Of a stretch of 64,000 nucleotides of DNA, positions 20,255 to 31,866 are shown one piece after another; positions within the stretch are counted from its first letter, which is position 1; the number at the start of each line of letters is the position of its first letter. Position numbers and translations under genes: made by a program. Under the pieces are notes generated by a model. It saw nothing but the letters and a program-made list of their open reading frames with translations. It was not told where the DNA came from and did no database searches. Source of the DNA: Malania oleifera (lineage: Eukaryota; Streptophyta; Magnoliopsida; Santalales; Ximeniaceae); NCBI RefSeq assembly GCF_029873635.1, contig NC_080423.1, positions 102,114,991 through 102,178,990 of the forward strand, in the 5' to 3' direction.

Positions 20255-22291
20255 TGTTGGAATTGGTGTATTCCCAAGAAGGGGGGTGAATTGGAATTTT
20301 AAACTTTTTCCTAAGTTAAACCAAATAATACATATCCTAAAATCTTTCTAAACACATATCAATTGCACAGATAAAAATAATATGCGTAACTAAATTATGC
20401 GCAGCATTCACGGTATACCAAATATAACATACATGTACATGAATATAAAGTACTGAAAATTAAAAGTAGACACACGATATGTTATCGAGGTTCGACAAAT
20501 ACTGCCTACATCCCCACCTCAGCTCACAAGTCCGAGGATTCCACTAATGCTTGCTTACCGAGTGAAGCGACACCGTTTACAATATCAGGTCAAATTACCA
20601 TGGCTGAACTCAACATTTACAACCTCTCCTTAACAGGGCGGAGAAGACCCACCTCAGGCTAGGCCTAAATTACAATAATGAATATAAAATTGCGTACAAT
20701 TCAAATGTTTCTCAACTAAGCAAATATGCCCCAATACGCACAAACAATAATCGAGGCACTCACAAATAATAGTATTTATGCTAAAGTGAGATCTTGAAAG
20801 TTTAATTCAAGATAATATATTCAACGAGTAAATATTCAAGGTTATCTCAAAAACCCTAATCAAGTATTACTAAGATATTTTATCAAACATAATCACAACA
20901 AATACTTAGGGTTAAAGCTTGCAAAAGATTTATTAAATAAAGTATGCAAGCTCTCAAGTCTTACAATTTGAATGCAATGATTAAGAAGCTAAATATTTAT
21001 AATCAAATATTTATATACGAAATATTATAGAAATAAACAATCAAGCAAAACTCTCAAAAAGATTTTTCAAATATGTATGAGTATGCAAGAGTAATGCTTA
21101 GGAAATGATTTGAAATGATGCACATTAACACAATTAAATCTTCCTACACCTTACAATTGATTTGCAAGTTAGGAGAACTAGAAAAACGAATTCTCTTTTT
21201 CAAAATGATATTTGCTAATAAGTATGTAAGAGAGTATAAAAAATATGCTCAGAATATTGAGTATATAACAAAAGAAGTACAAAAGATTTGAGAGAATTTT
21301 TCCTAATTACTTTTGTTAATCTAATTGCTAATCAAGGCAAATAAGGTAGTACATATAGATATCCCTCAAATTTTGATTGTTGGGGACCTATTGGGTATTT
21401 TGAAATTGTTGAATTAAAGTTTAATCCAAAATAACCTTAATTAATTATGGTAAAAATAAGGCAACTCAAGCGTTTCAGTCACCCGGATCTCAGGGACAGT
21501 CGGCCGAACAAACACACAGAGAAAAGTAACTTTTTCAAGCTCGGGGGCCCGAGGAAAAGTTCGGGTGGCTGAGCCAAGGCGATTTTCCCAAACTTTTGAG
21601 GTTCGGTTGCCCGGTGGTCAGTTTGGCCTGCCGAACTTCACACTTCGGTCGCCCAGGGCTATTTTGAACTTAGAGTTCGGGCACCCAGTGAAGGTAAAAA
21701 GTGACTGTTCTTATCTTAGGTTGACTGTGGACATTCAATTCAAATTAGGTTCGATCGCCCGAGCCATGTTCAATGGTTGACCCTTTGCACATTTAGTCGC
21801 CCCAACCATTTTTAACTCTTTGGGTTCGGTCACCCAAAACCCTATTTTTGTTCTTAAACTAATTCAACCATGTGTGAGTAAGTTATAGCATTTTGTGCAA
21901 AGGTTTTAGGGTATAGTGGTTAGTATATGGTCTCTTGAGAGTTAACCCCAAAAATCCAACGTCGGTCGACCGATCCTTAAGGTCAAACTATGGTTTTTAG
22001 CATATAATCCTACCATGCATAAGATGCAGTTATTTCAGATCACAATATTACAAACCAAAAAATAAAACAAAATGCATTATACAAAATAAACAATAAGTCT
22101 TCTTCTTCTTTGTTCTTCTGAAACTTCATAGAATATGTTAGCAATATGTGCGCTTTATGTCCTTTCTAACTTCCATTTCCTTGCCTTATGTGTGTGTTTG
22201 AATTAAAGACCTGTTCAAGTACTGAGTACACATATAAGTAACTTGCGGTTTGTCATTATCAAAATCAAGGATTGGACTCAAAAAGTCAACA
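20255..22291. mobile_element. Solo LTR, about 2.04 kb (family S)
   Basis: It starts TGTTGGAATTGGTG and ends AAAGTCAACA. The flanks are tatat (20250-20254) and tataa (22292-22296), a 5-bp duplication with one change. The start region (cccaagaaggggggtgaatt) is shared with the element at 53788. No primer site, polypurine tract or coding region is inside. It therefore fits a solo LTR left by LTR-LTR recombination. Orientation is not fixed. Confidence 0.7.
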
Positions 22292-22348
22292 TATAAACTA
22301 TTCAATGTAACTTATAATATTATTTTTATTTAATTTACTCAATACCTA

Positions 22349-24480
22349 TGTCGCAACATCCCCCAGAAGGGTCTGAAATGGTGAGGGATAATAATATTGT
22401 AATTTGAATGGAGTCGTCACTAACTTATTATTTACCTTGATGCGGTTAGAACACCTATTTACTACTTATTGATTGATCTCTAGACTATTCCTAAAATCGG
22501 GATTAGGAGTTCAGTTATGCGAGAATAAGGTACTAGCACCTCCTACACACACGTTCTACAAACGGTTCCTAATTAGTCAAAAATTATCCCTAAATAGAAG
22601 CTAATGGTCTTTAATTAACCCATTTTGAGATAATCAAATAAACAAACAAATAGATAAACAACTAAAATAATAAATTAAATAAATAAATAATAAATGAAAA
22701 AAATTAAAAAGAAATTGAAAATCAAAGTACGAGTTTGGATTGTCTAATAAAACTTCAAAATGAGGGGATCTTGTTAAATTCCCCCTCATAGCTAATACAA
22801 GTGATGTCTGAAATACCTCTTTATCCTTTTTGAAACCATTGGAACTCACCCTCACAAAAATTAAAATCATCAAAACGTATCTTTAAAAAATTTTGAAAAT
22901 TTTCAACATTTTTCTAAACTTTTATAGGTTTTAAAGATTTTTCCCATTTTTTTGTATTTTATTTTCCATTTTTTAAAAAATTTTCAATCAAAATAACTCA
23001 AAATATTTTTCCTGACTTCAAAAATATATTTTCCAATTTTTTCTCTACTTTTCTTGATTTTCTACAATTTTTCTACAATTTTCCTATAATTTTTAAAATT
23101 TAAACCTAATTAAAATTTCAAATAAAATAATTAATAAAATAAAATAAAATAACGGTTCCAATTTGAACCGCGTCAAATAGTTCATTTAAATTGAAACAGG
23201 TCAAACATTTGACCTAGTGGGTGCCACGTGTCCACTCACACTGGTGACACATGACTCCTTTTTTTATTTTTTATTTTTTTAATCATTGTAACAACTGACG
23301 TCACCTTATCACGTGTCACTATCCGGCCCTTCCTTCGTTTTTTGTCTTTTTTTTTTTAATTTTTGAAGTAGGGTGACGTTACCATGACACGTGTCACCAT
23401 CCAGTTGTACTAAACCTTTAAACAAGGGATTGCTGATGTGGCGAATATCTGATCGTCCAAAGAAAACATGGATTGAATGATTGAGATTAAGCCACATCGA
23501 CCCTTCATACTTGTCCCAAAATGCGCCACATGTCACCATGTCATGGTAACACATGACCCACTACCCCCCCTAATACAAAAACCAATTTTATTTGTCTTTT
23601 TTCATTTGTCCACTCCTCTCTCTCTCTCTCTCCTCCCTCCCATCTCTCTTTTCTCTCTCGATCTCTCTTCTATTCCTCCCCCTTTCTTCTTCTTCTCCTT
23701 CCTCCGATCTCTCTCGGCTTCTTCTTCTTCTTCTTCTTCTTTTGGTTCCTCTCGGTTTTTTTTATTTTATTTATTTTTTCGATTTGTTCACTGTTCTTCT
23801 TCTTTTTATCTTATTTCTTTCATTTTTTTATTTACTCACTCAATATTACTTTTCTTTTGCAGGTTTGATCTACATGAAAGCTTTACCCTCGTATACATTT
23901 TAAGAACACCAAAGATAAGTTTCTCTTCTCCCTTCTTTCTCTTTATTTTCTTGCAAACCAAACATTTAAATTTTTTTTTTTTACATTATTTTTTTTGCTA
24001 GACTGTACTAAACTCAATGGGTTGGTTCAAGTTGACTCGGGTGAGTCAACCACTGGGTTGGCTTTAGATTGACTCAGTGGGTCAACCCACTGAGTCTTGG
24101 TGGGTTGGGTTTGTGTGGGCTCAGTTTTGAATGTATGGGTTTTGATTGGGTTTTGGGCTTCGACCCACTACTGGGCTTTTAAACCATGCTGGGCTTAAGC
24201 CCATTGTTGGTTTTAAAATGAGGTTGGGCTCATGCCCAAGGTGGATTTTAAAATAGGATTTGGGCTCAGGCCCACTGGGGATTTTTTTTAAATGGAGCTA
24301 GGATGGGGTTTTAATGGACCCATATCCAAATTGGATTTGGGTCTTGGGTCTGCAGGTCCCTGAGTCAAACAGATCAACCCGGCTAAATGGATCGGGTTAC
24401 TGGGCCCTTAAAGTGGGTCAGGTCACTGGATGGTTCGGGTCACTAGATCTAATTTAGATCGAGTAAGATTCTTTATACAG
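22349..24480 (-). mobile_element. Tat/Ogre-type LTR in minus orientation
   Basis: The reverse complement of 22349-22580 matches the LTR end at 29828-30067 (shared accgtttgta, ggtgctagtacctt / ggtgctcgtacctt, ataactgaactcc, ggcgact/gacgact, and a gcgaca end). So the 3' end of this LTR is at 22349. No primer site follows at 22348, so it is a solo LTR or a 3' LTR. It contains CT-rich sequence (23610-23750) and a region rich in gggctca/gggcc words (24020-24420). The upper boundary is approximate. Confidence 0.6.
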
Positions 24481-24719
24481 TCTATTTTTATATAAATTAA
24501 ACACTGGAAAATTAAATTAAAACTAAGACCTACTTCTAGTCTTCAAACTCCTCCAACTTTGAACTTAAACCCGATGCCCCCTTTTGGATTATATGATGCT
24601 CTGTGAATGCTTTGTGAATTGTTTTATCTTGTCTATTTGTTTGAACTCCTCTCTGTGCTTTTCTTTCCAAAATTCCCACACAGCTTGTATGTGAATTCCT
24701 TTACAATTCTCACTTTTTT

Positions 24720-25026
24720 TAGATAATATCCTATATATTTAAGTAGTATTTTAGATAAGGGGTACTTTAGTCTTCGTATCATTATAGGGTTAGGTTTATT
24801 CATTAGTTCTAATTGAATTCAATAATGTAATTAGGCTTGCCTCTTGTGCAGCAACTCTCTCTCTTTGCAATTGAATATCTTCCTATCTATTTTTCTCTCT
24901 CTTTCTTTACATTGGATTATGAATGTTATCATAGTATCAAAGCACCCAATCTTCTTCGGGAGAAGTAAATTGCGAATATCCGCTGCTACGTATTCAATTA
25001 AGGACGGCGGTGAGATAGACTGGAGC
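24720..25026 (+). mobile_element. Copia-like LTR end with decayed primer-binding site
   Basis: An LTR-like sequence with a CT-rich end is followed by tagtatcaaagc at 24932-24943, two transitions away from the iMet-complementary tggtatcagagc. About 80 bp of leader remain before the LTR of element A cuts in at 25027. The start of this LTR is uncertain. Confidence 0.45.
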
Positions 25027-27157
25027 TGTAGAGACCCGGTGAATTATAGCAATTAAATAATAAAAGAAATGACAGGAAAATGAGGTTTTAAAGGGGGTCA
25101 TAGCAGATCCTCGTCGACGAAGCGACTTATTGGGATCGTCAACGGGGACACGTGTCTCATCGACGAGTAATTACCGAGAGGGCTATTTGAGGGTCTAAAA
25201 TTTGTCGATAAAGGTTATGAGTACATCGACGAACTCCCATCTTGGCTTCATCAATGAAATGACCTGTCTTGTTGATGAAGTCAGTGTTATAAATGGCTCA
25301 AACTCGGGTTTTCAGTGAGAAAACCTGTATGCAAACCCTCCTCTCTTTCTCTCTCTCTTTGTCCTCCACCCCTTCTCTCTAAGTTTTTGGGCCCATTTTT
25401 CGCCGGTTCAACGATCCAAAACTGACACGCTACTCTTGGGAAGATTTTCTCCATATTAGCTGGAGTGGATTGTTGATTAGGCCTACTTGGAAACCATCCC
25501 AAAATTTAGGTAAGTTAGTTAATTTCAGTTTTATTGAGGTATTTGGTATTTCTAGACTGAGGAAAGGTATTAGATGAATTTATACTGAAATTTTGTTGGG
25601 GGAAATATTAATTTCAGGGTGTTGTGTAGGGAACACTCCAGGTGTAGGATTGGTTGTTTTAAGGGCTTTTCAGTAAGCCAAGTAAGGGGATAAACTAAGT
25701 AAGTTTCTTATGAAAATCAATTTATTATTTTACAACATTTATTTTCAAGAAAATAAGTATATTGTAGAATTATGTTGGAAATAATGTTGTTGATCAGTAA
25801 TATGGTTTTCGTGTATAATATCAGAAACATGATTTTAGAACAGATGTTATGTTATGAATATTACCCCTTTTTGTGTGACATAAGTAACATTTACCAAGGA
25901 AATGACGATGATGAAATATTATGTTTATAAAATAAGCATGTTATTACTGTTTTCAAGAAAATATTAAAATGATACAGGGATTTTCAAACTAAGGATTTTA
26001 TATGATATGTCGGCGTAAGGGTCGTGGATTTTATATGACATATCGGCGTAAGGGCCGTGGATTTTATATGATATGCTGATGTAAGGGTTGAGGATTTTAT
26101 ATGATATGCCGACGTAAAGGTCATGGTTTTATATGATATGTTATGCCGAAGTAAGGGCTGTGAATTTTATATGATATGTTATGCAAGGTTTTATGAAAAT
26201 ATTCACATGATAGATATTATTATGAAATAGCCATGTATCATTATTTAGAAATATACTATATGTTATCAGAACCTGGTTGACTTGGTTTAGGCTTCCACAA
26301 AACACAGTACCATAGCTATATGATCACGATCATGTATATGTTAGTACTACCACTTGTCGTAAGGGGCAGTGGGAGAACGGCAGTCGATGTGGTTTTATGG
26401 TAGTGCAGGCGTCCCTCTGGTGTCTGGAACAAAAGGGGCAGACCCATCATACTTACAGACTTATGTTGATCTAGCGTGGTTGGCCAGCCATTGCTAGGTC
26501 CCATCTTTGGGCCGCATAATCCAATTATGTGGGGGTAAGACATGACACCAGCCAACTATCCATCCAGGATGTTTTTCATGTACAGTTATATGAGATGATT
26601 TATAAGTATTAAAATTCAATATGTTATACCATGTTATGTTAAATTATGTTTTTCCCAGATATGATGTAGACAATTTTATCAAATATGATTTATGTATTGT
26701 TATACGTATAACACAAAAATACTCATGTTGCCACATACTGATATTAGTTTATTTCCCTTACTGAGAGGTGTCTCAACCCAGCTATGTAAACATTTCAGAA
26801 GCCCCATATAGAAGAGCGGATAGAGTTCCGCAGCGTTAGAGTTCGAATGTTCTACCTTGTCTGAAGAGTAAGTCATTTTGCTAGGGTCTGACGGATTTTT
26901 GGGTGGTGATCCTATGACACCTTTTGGATATTCTGAGATCCGTGTACGTATATGACAGTTGTAGTAAAACTCTGGTATTATGTTGGTTGGATGATTGGAT
27001 ATGGATATGTTTTTACATTTTTCGCTGCTTAGGTATTAGTGTTGTATTTCAAGTATATCCATGGTTCCCATGGGTCTAGGTTGGCTATGATTTTTCGGAA
27101 TTATTATATTAATTATAATTATGGAAAAAATTGGTTAAAAATGGGCAGTTTGTTACA
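25027..27157 (+). mobile_element. Element A, 5' LTR (2131 bp), chromovirus-like gypsy
   Basis: It starts TGTAGAGACCC and ends GTTTGTTACA; the primer site lies 3 bp further on. U3 carries TCGTCGACGA-type repeats (25108-25270) before a TATA box (ttataaat, about 25288) and a CT run. A 33-bp tandem repeat follows (25993-26180). A block with gggccgcata and ttactgagaggtgtctca is shared with the other LTRs of this superfamily. Confidence 0.85.
25993..26180 (+). repeat. 33-bp tandem repeat inside the LTR of element A
   Basis: Four regular units begin ggattttatatgayatg and continue with cggcgtaagggtcgt-type sequence; two looser units follow. The solo LTR H has a related 28-bp array in the matching place. 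Confidence 0.9.
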
Positions 27158-27160
27158 GTT

Positions 27161-27172
27161 TGGTATCAGAGT
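27161..27172 (+). promoter_or_regulatory. Primer-binding site of element A
   Basis: tggtatcagagt, complementary to the 3' end of initiator tRNA-Met except the last base; 3 bp after the LTR end. Confidence 0.85.
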
Positions 27173-27463
27173 TTAGGTTGCTAAACTCTGTAGACTTTAA
27201 AGTACAATGGAAACAATACCAAAGTATAGGGAAAGGATTTGAGGTTTTGTTTTATAGGTTAGAGACAGGACTTCCGTGGTGGTTTTTGTGTTTTTCTTGG
27301 AGTGACAATTTCAAGAAAGTCATAGTAAACTATTGCCGGGTTGTGTTTCTAAAGTGTGGGACTGAATCTTGAAATAAGATAAGGATGTCAAGATAGGGGA
27401 TCGTGGTTAGCTGTGTAAGTTATAAGGATAGGGTCTCTAAGCCATGCTTTTTGTCTTTTCAGG

Positions 27464-28560
27464 ATGGACCCTAGAGGAGGTAGTGCCCATACGAGCAGTA
27501 GTGACGGTGCAGGGCCCTCAAGTGCAGGCAAAGCTGATTCTGATGCGGTATTACGTAGTGTGGCTTAGTAGGTTATGACTAAGATTGCTAGGAGCTCCAG
27601 AGAGTAGGGAGGTCCATCTGCAGGCCATGGGTGTACGATAGAAAAATTTACCAAGATGAATCCTCCGGTATTTTTAGGAAGAGTTGATCCTACAGCTGCC
27701 GAGAATGGGATGCTGGCGATCGAGAAAGTTTTGACGGTATTACAGTATACGGAGGAGTAGAGGGTTTTCTTCGCCACCTATAAACTGACAGGGGAGGCTA
27801 AGAGGCGGTGGATTACTTTGAGACTTTTGGAGCAGCAGAGGATGACGCCGATAACTATGACATGGGACCGATTTAAAGAATTATTTTTTAACAAATATTT
27901 CTTAGCCACTGTCAGGGAAGCTAAAGTGGAAGAGTTCCTGAATCTGAAGTAGAGACAGCAGTCGGTCTAGTAGTACGCAGCGAGGTTTATAGAGCTTTCC
28001 CATTTCACTCCATATATTGTTCCTGATAAAATAAAGAAGGTGTGGCAATTTGAAAAAGGATTGAGGTGAGGAATATACAAGCAGGTGGTAGTGTTGAAGA
28101 TACATGATTTTGTTGAGTTAGAGGATAGAGCAGCCTTGGACGAGGCTAGTGAGTGCATGGATGCAGAGGAGTAGGGATAGAATAAGAGATCTACACCTTC
28201 AGGCTTCTAGCAGGGAGTTAGGCAGGGTCAGTGGAGGAGAGGAAACTGTGGCAGAGGACAGAGGCAGGAGACTGGAGGCCTTAAGTTTTAGGCGATGCAG
28301 AATTTTTTAGTCTATTAGACTTGTGGAAAGAGACACTTGGGAGTGTCGAGTGGGGAGAGCTGTCTACTATCACTGCGGTAGGCATGGACATCTGGTGCGA
28401 GATTGCCCCACACCACCTGACACCGCTCCTGCTCCCAGACCGTACCAGGGAGGCTATCAGGCACGCCGTGGAGCCCAGTAGATGAATGTAGCTCCAACGA
28501 GGGTCTATGCTTTGACGCCTGGAGATGCTGAGAAAGTCGGCGATGTGGTGACAAGCATGA
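27464..28560 (+). pseudogene. Gag of element A, broken
   Basis: Starts MDPRGGSAHTSSSDG and continues with TIEKFTKMNPPVF, LTGEAKRRW, TWDRFKELFFNKYF and FEKGLR, the usual plant chromovirus gag order. A cysteine-rich region follows near 28315-28410 with a knuckle-like YHCGRHGHLVRDC. Several in-frame stops, the first about 35 codons in. Confidence 0.8.
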
Positions 28561-28599
28561 TTAACATGTTTTCGTTTTAAGTTATTGTATTGTTTGATT

Positions 28600-29165
28600 T
28601 ATGAGCCACACACTCATTTGTGTCTATGAGATGTATTATATTATGTGGGGCAAAAACATAGTTGTTAGGCACCGAACTGTTATTAACAACACCGACAATG
28701 TCAGTAGTGAGATGTAGTAGGTTGCTCTGAGGCTGTCCAGTTGATATTCAGGATAAAGTTTTGTCAGCTAACTTGATAGTATTGGACATGCATAGGTTCG
28801 ATGTAATTTTTGGTATGGACTAGTTGGCAGCCAATTACGCCAGTATAGACTGTCGTTTGAAAGAAGTAATATTCAGACCTCTGAGAAGATCAGAATTCAG
28901 GTTTATAGGGTCGCGTGTGCAATCCCCGCCTCAGTTAGTATCAACCATACAGGCAAGGAGACTATTCCTAGATGGTTGTCAGGGGTTTATAACTTTTGTA
29001 AAAGAGGTGTCAGAAAATGAATTGAAGTTGGGCAATACATTGGTTAAGGAATGTCTAGACGTTTTTTCTAGAAAATCAACCTGGGTTACCTCTTGACTGC
29101 AGGATAAATTTCGCTATTGATCTACTTCCAGGGATGACATCGATCTCTAAAGTTCCTTCCAAAGG
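28600..29165 (+). pseudogene. Protease and start of reverse transcriptase, element A
   Basis: Frames read DMHRFDVIFGMD, a stop, LAANYASIDC, VSTIQARRLFLDGCQGF and INFAIDLLPGMTSISKVP. This is the protease end and linker leading into RT. It breaks off at about 29165 before the RT fingers, where Tat sequence begins. Confidence 0.75.
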
Positions 29166-29645
29166 TTTTTTTTATCATCGCATGTTTTAATCAGAGTTCT
29201 TTTTGCATGGTGTATCTAGAATTTTTACCATTGTGTACCTAGGTTGATTATCATTAGCTATTGGAATTTCGGTGAAATACATAAAATCATAAAAAAAATA
29301 AAAAAATTAGGAGAAAATTCTAAAGATATTTTTTATTTGAATTTCACTAATTGTCTTTTGTTATTTCAAAATTCAACAATATGTGGGAAAATATAAAAAA
29401 TCAAAAAAATAGAAAAAACAAAAAAATAATAATATTTTGAGACCTAAAAACCATTTTTTGACACCATTTGAGTTCCAAAAACCTCCCAAACTAGTATTTT
29501 CATACTTAGAAAAATCCTATAAGATTTTCAAAATTTGGGAGTGTATTTTCTTAAATATTATCTTGATTTTTTTTCCTATGATTGTAATTAAAAAAGGGTA
29601 TGAGCTTTCAGGATTTGCGCACCCTGGCTCTAAGGGAATATATTT

Positions 29646-29713
<68 letters not shown>

Positions 29714-30067
29714 TGTGTGTGTGTATTTTTATACTATTTATTTATTTATTTATTTATTTTGCATGCATATTTGTAAATTCACTAAGGGAGTAATTTTAAA
29801 GACTTTTTAAGTTAACTTAGGGATTAATTAGGTACCGTTTGTAAGAACCGGCGTGTAGGGGGTGCTCGTACCTTCCTCTCGCGTAACTGAACTCCCGATC
29901 CCAACTCTAGTAACGCAGACCCATTCTACCCTTAACTGGGTAGCAATTAAGTGTTTTAACGACACTAAAAGGTTAGTGGCGACTTCATTCCTGTTTTTCC
30001 CGAAAATTTTAAACCACATTTTTTATTTCGCCACCCCGGGGCACACGCGTTCCGAGACGTCGCGACA
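29166..30067 (+). mobile_element. Element J, 3' part of a Tat/Ogre 5' LTR
   Basis: The right end is exact: cgcgaca followed by gtt and the primer site. The last 240 bp match the reverse complement of 22349-22580. The left end is a break in element A at about 29166, so the LTR is either truncated or starts unclearly. It contains the TA/TG microsatellite at 29646. Confidence 0.65.
29646..29726. repeat. (TA)n(TG)n compound microsatellite
   Basis: About 11 TA units followed by some 28 TG units with one interruption, inside the Tat LTR. Confidence 0.95.
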
Positions 30068-30070
30068 GTT

Positions 30071-30088
30071 TGGCGACTTCGCTGGGGA
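30071..30088 (+). promoter_or_regulatory. tRNA-Arg-type primer-binding site of Tat/Ogre element J
   Basis: tggcgacttcgctgggga differs by one base from the complement of the 3' end of plant tRNA-Arg(ACG), as I recall it. This primer is typical of the Tat/Ogre lineage and separates it from the iMet-primed elements here. Confidence 0.75.
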
Positions 30089-31861
30089 CTGTAGAGAGTC
30101 GAGCCAGTAATTAATTAGAAATTATCCCGAGTTCAAATTTAATAAATCTTTTAGTTGCTCATCATTTTGTGAATATTAATTGTAAATATTTTCTTTCCAA
30201 TTTTTAGAGATAAGATTATTAATGGTAAATATTTTCTTTCCAAATTTGTAGATAAGAATATTAATGGTAAATATTTTCTTTCCAAATTTTTAATATTAAT
30301 TGTAAATATTTTTCTTTCCAACTTTGTAGATAAGAATATTAATGGTAAACATTTTCTTTCCAAATTTTTAATACTAATTGTAAATATCTTCTTTCCAAAA
30401 TTTTTTAAGAATATTAATTTTAATTATTTTATTTTCAGCTTTTAGATTAAGTGTGTTAATTGTAAATGTCTAGTTTCCATAAGCATGTGATTAATTGTAA
30501 ATATTTTCCTTTGTTGCTTGAATAAACATGTGATTAAATAAGCATATGACATGTATGTGGGGTAGCGAGATTAGACTAAACTGGATTCACACACTTTCAT
30601 GCTCTATACCTGGGCCTTCCCTTCTAGGATTAGATAGGAGTGTAATAGTGTCAGTCCCTTCATGGCAGAGCTTGATGGGACTCGCGAATCACTCCGCTCA
30701 GTGTGGGCTTTATCTAGACCCCTATGGGGGAGGATTGAAGTTCAATCTAGGAACCTTGTCATCCATAAGAGTTAGAGCCTACCCATACGTACCTGTCCAT
30801 AGTTTTCCCCTAACTAGGATAAAGCCATGAAGAAACCCTATAAAATAGGTGTATCTACCTTGGGTTGGGATAAGATCCTCATCCTTCTTTATGTGACTTA
30901 ATTTGTGTCTTTTGTATATATGGTTGGTGTTGTGTTATGCATCTTGCATCCATTTGACACATGCATACTACTTAGCCAGAATTCTGGAAAATCCCAATAA
31001 TGAGACCATGGGCCATCCTTTCAAAAAATAAAGTACTTGGCTTAAGCGTTTTAAAATATGGGTCGGCCCAACCATTTTCAAATGACTCGAGCCCAATTTT
31101 TTCTTTAAAACAAATCTAGGCCCGACCTTTTTCTAAACAAAAAACTCGCCCTAGGCCTAATTTTCAAAAAGGGTCAAACCCATATTTCAAAAGGGGGCTT
31201 CAGCCCCATTACTTAAAAATCCAGGCCAACATTTTCAAAGTGATCCAAGTCCAATTCTCTTTAAACTAGGGTCTGATCCCATCATAAAATAGCTTGAAAC
31301 CCATATTTTTAAAATACTCGAGGTCCAAGTGCACATTAAAGTCCACAAGCTTGCATTGAATAAATCCAATGGGTTGACTAGCCTAGGTCAACCCCTAACT
31401 CAGATCATAATTTGATCCTTCGTAGGATCTAAGGTACATGGACCGTCATCAAGGAAATGAATGGTTGAGGGAAGAATTGAATTGAAATTATGGCCCATCA
31501 ATGGTCGTTTTAATCTTGAAATCTTTCATTAGTGGAATTTTTTCTAGAATTATAGCAAAGTGGTTATCTAGGTAGCATTGTATTCATGTATTTCATGCAC
31601 TACACGCATAGCCATGCATGATAGGCCACATGCATGTTCATATCCCTATTTGCATGTATTTTTGCACTAGTTACACCCATGCATAAACATCCATTGCATT
31701 ACATAATCATGCATTCGATTCTAAAAAGGAAGTTTTGGTTCACAACTCTCTCGTGGAAAGAAGCCGCCTGAATAATCAAAAACAATATTAAGACCACTAT
31801 GCACCCATACAACACCAGGCGAAAGGCAAGAAAAATGAGTGAACAACTGGAAAATAGGGTC
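30089..31861 (+). mobile_element. Long untranslated leader of element J
   Basis: About 1.8 kb without a credible reading frame between primer site and the solo LTR insertion. Long leaders are usual in Tat/Ogre elements. It contains a tandem repeat (30170-30420) and a stretch of cggccc / gcccaa words (31000-31350). Confidence 0.6.
30170..30420 (+). repeat. Tandem repeat of aatattaatggtaaatattttctttcc units
   Basis: About six diverged units of roughly 45-55 bp; each has gtaaatattttctttcc, alternating with tttgtagataagaat or ttttaatattaatt. Confidence 0.8.
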
Positions 31862-31866
31862 CTGGG

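Noticed and set aside
23477-24001. Long open frame (174 codons) rich in Ser, Leu and Phe
   Set aside because: It is a reading of CT-rich simple sequence inside a Tat-type LTR; three frames are open over the same stretch and none has a domain.
25993-26180. Regular 33-bp repeats considered as a CRISPR-like array
   Set aside because: Units are contiguous without unique spacers and lie inside a plant LTR; they are a tandem repeat.
29437-29793. Open frame of 118 codons through the TA/TG microsatellite
   Set aside because: Half of it is Tyr-Ile and Cys-Val repeats from the microsatellite; the rest is LTR sequence.
30546-30830. 94-codon open frame in the leader of element J
   Set aside because: No recognisable domain, lies in an untranslated leader between primer site and gag; treated as chance.
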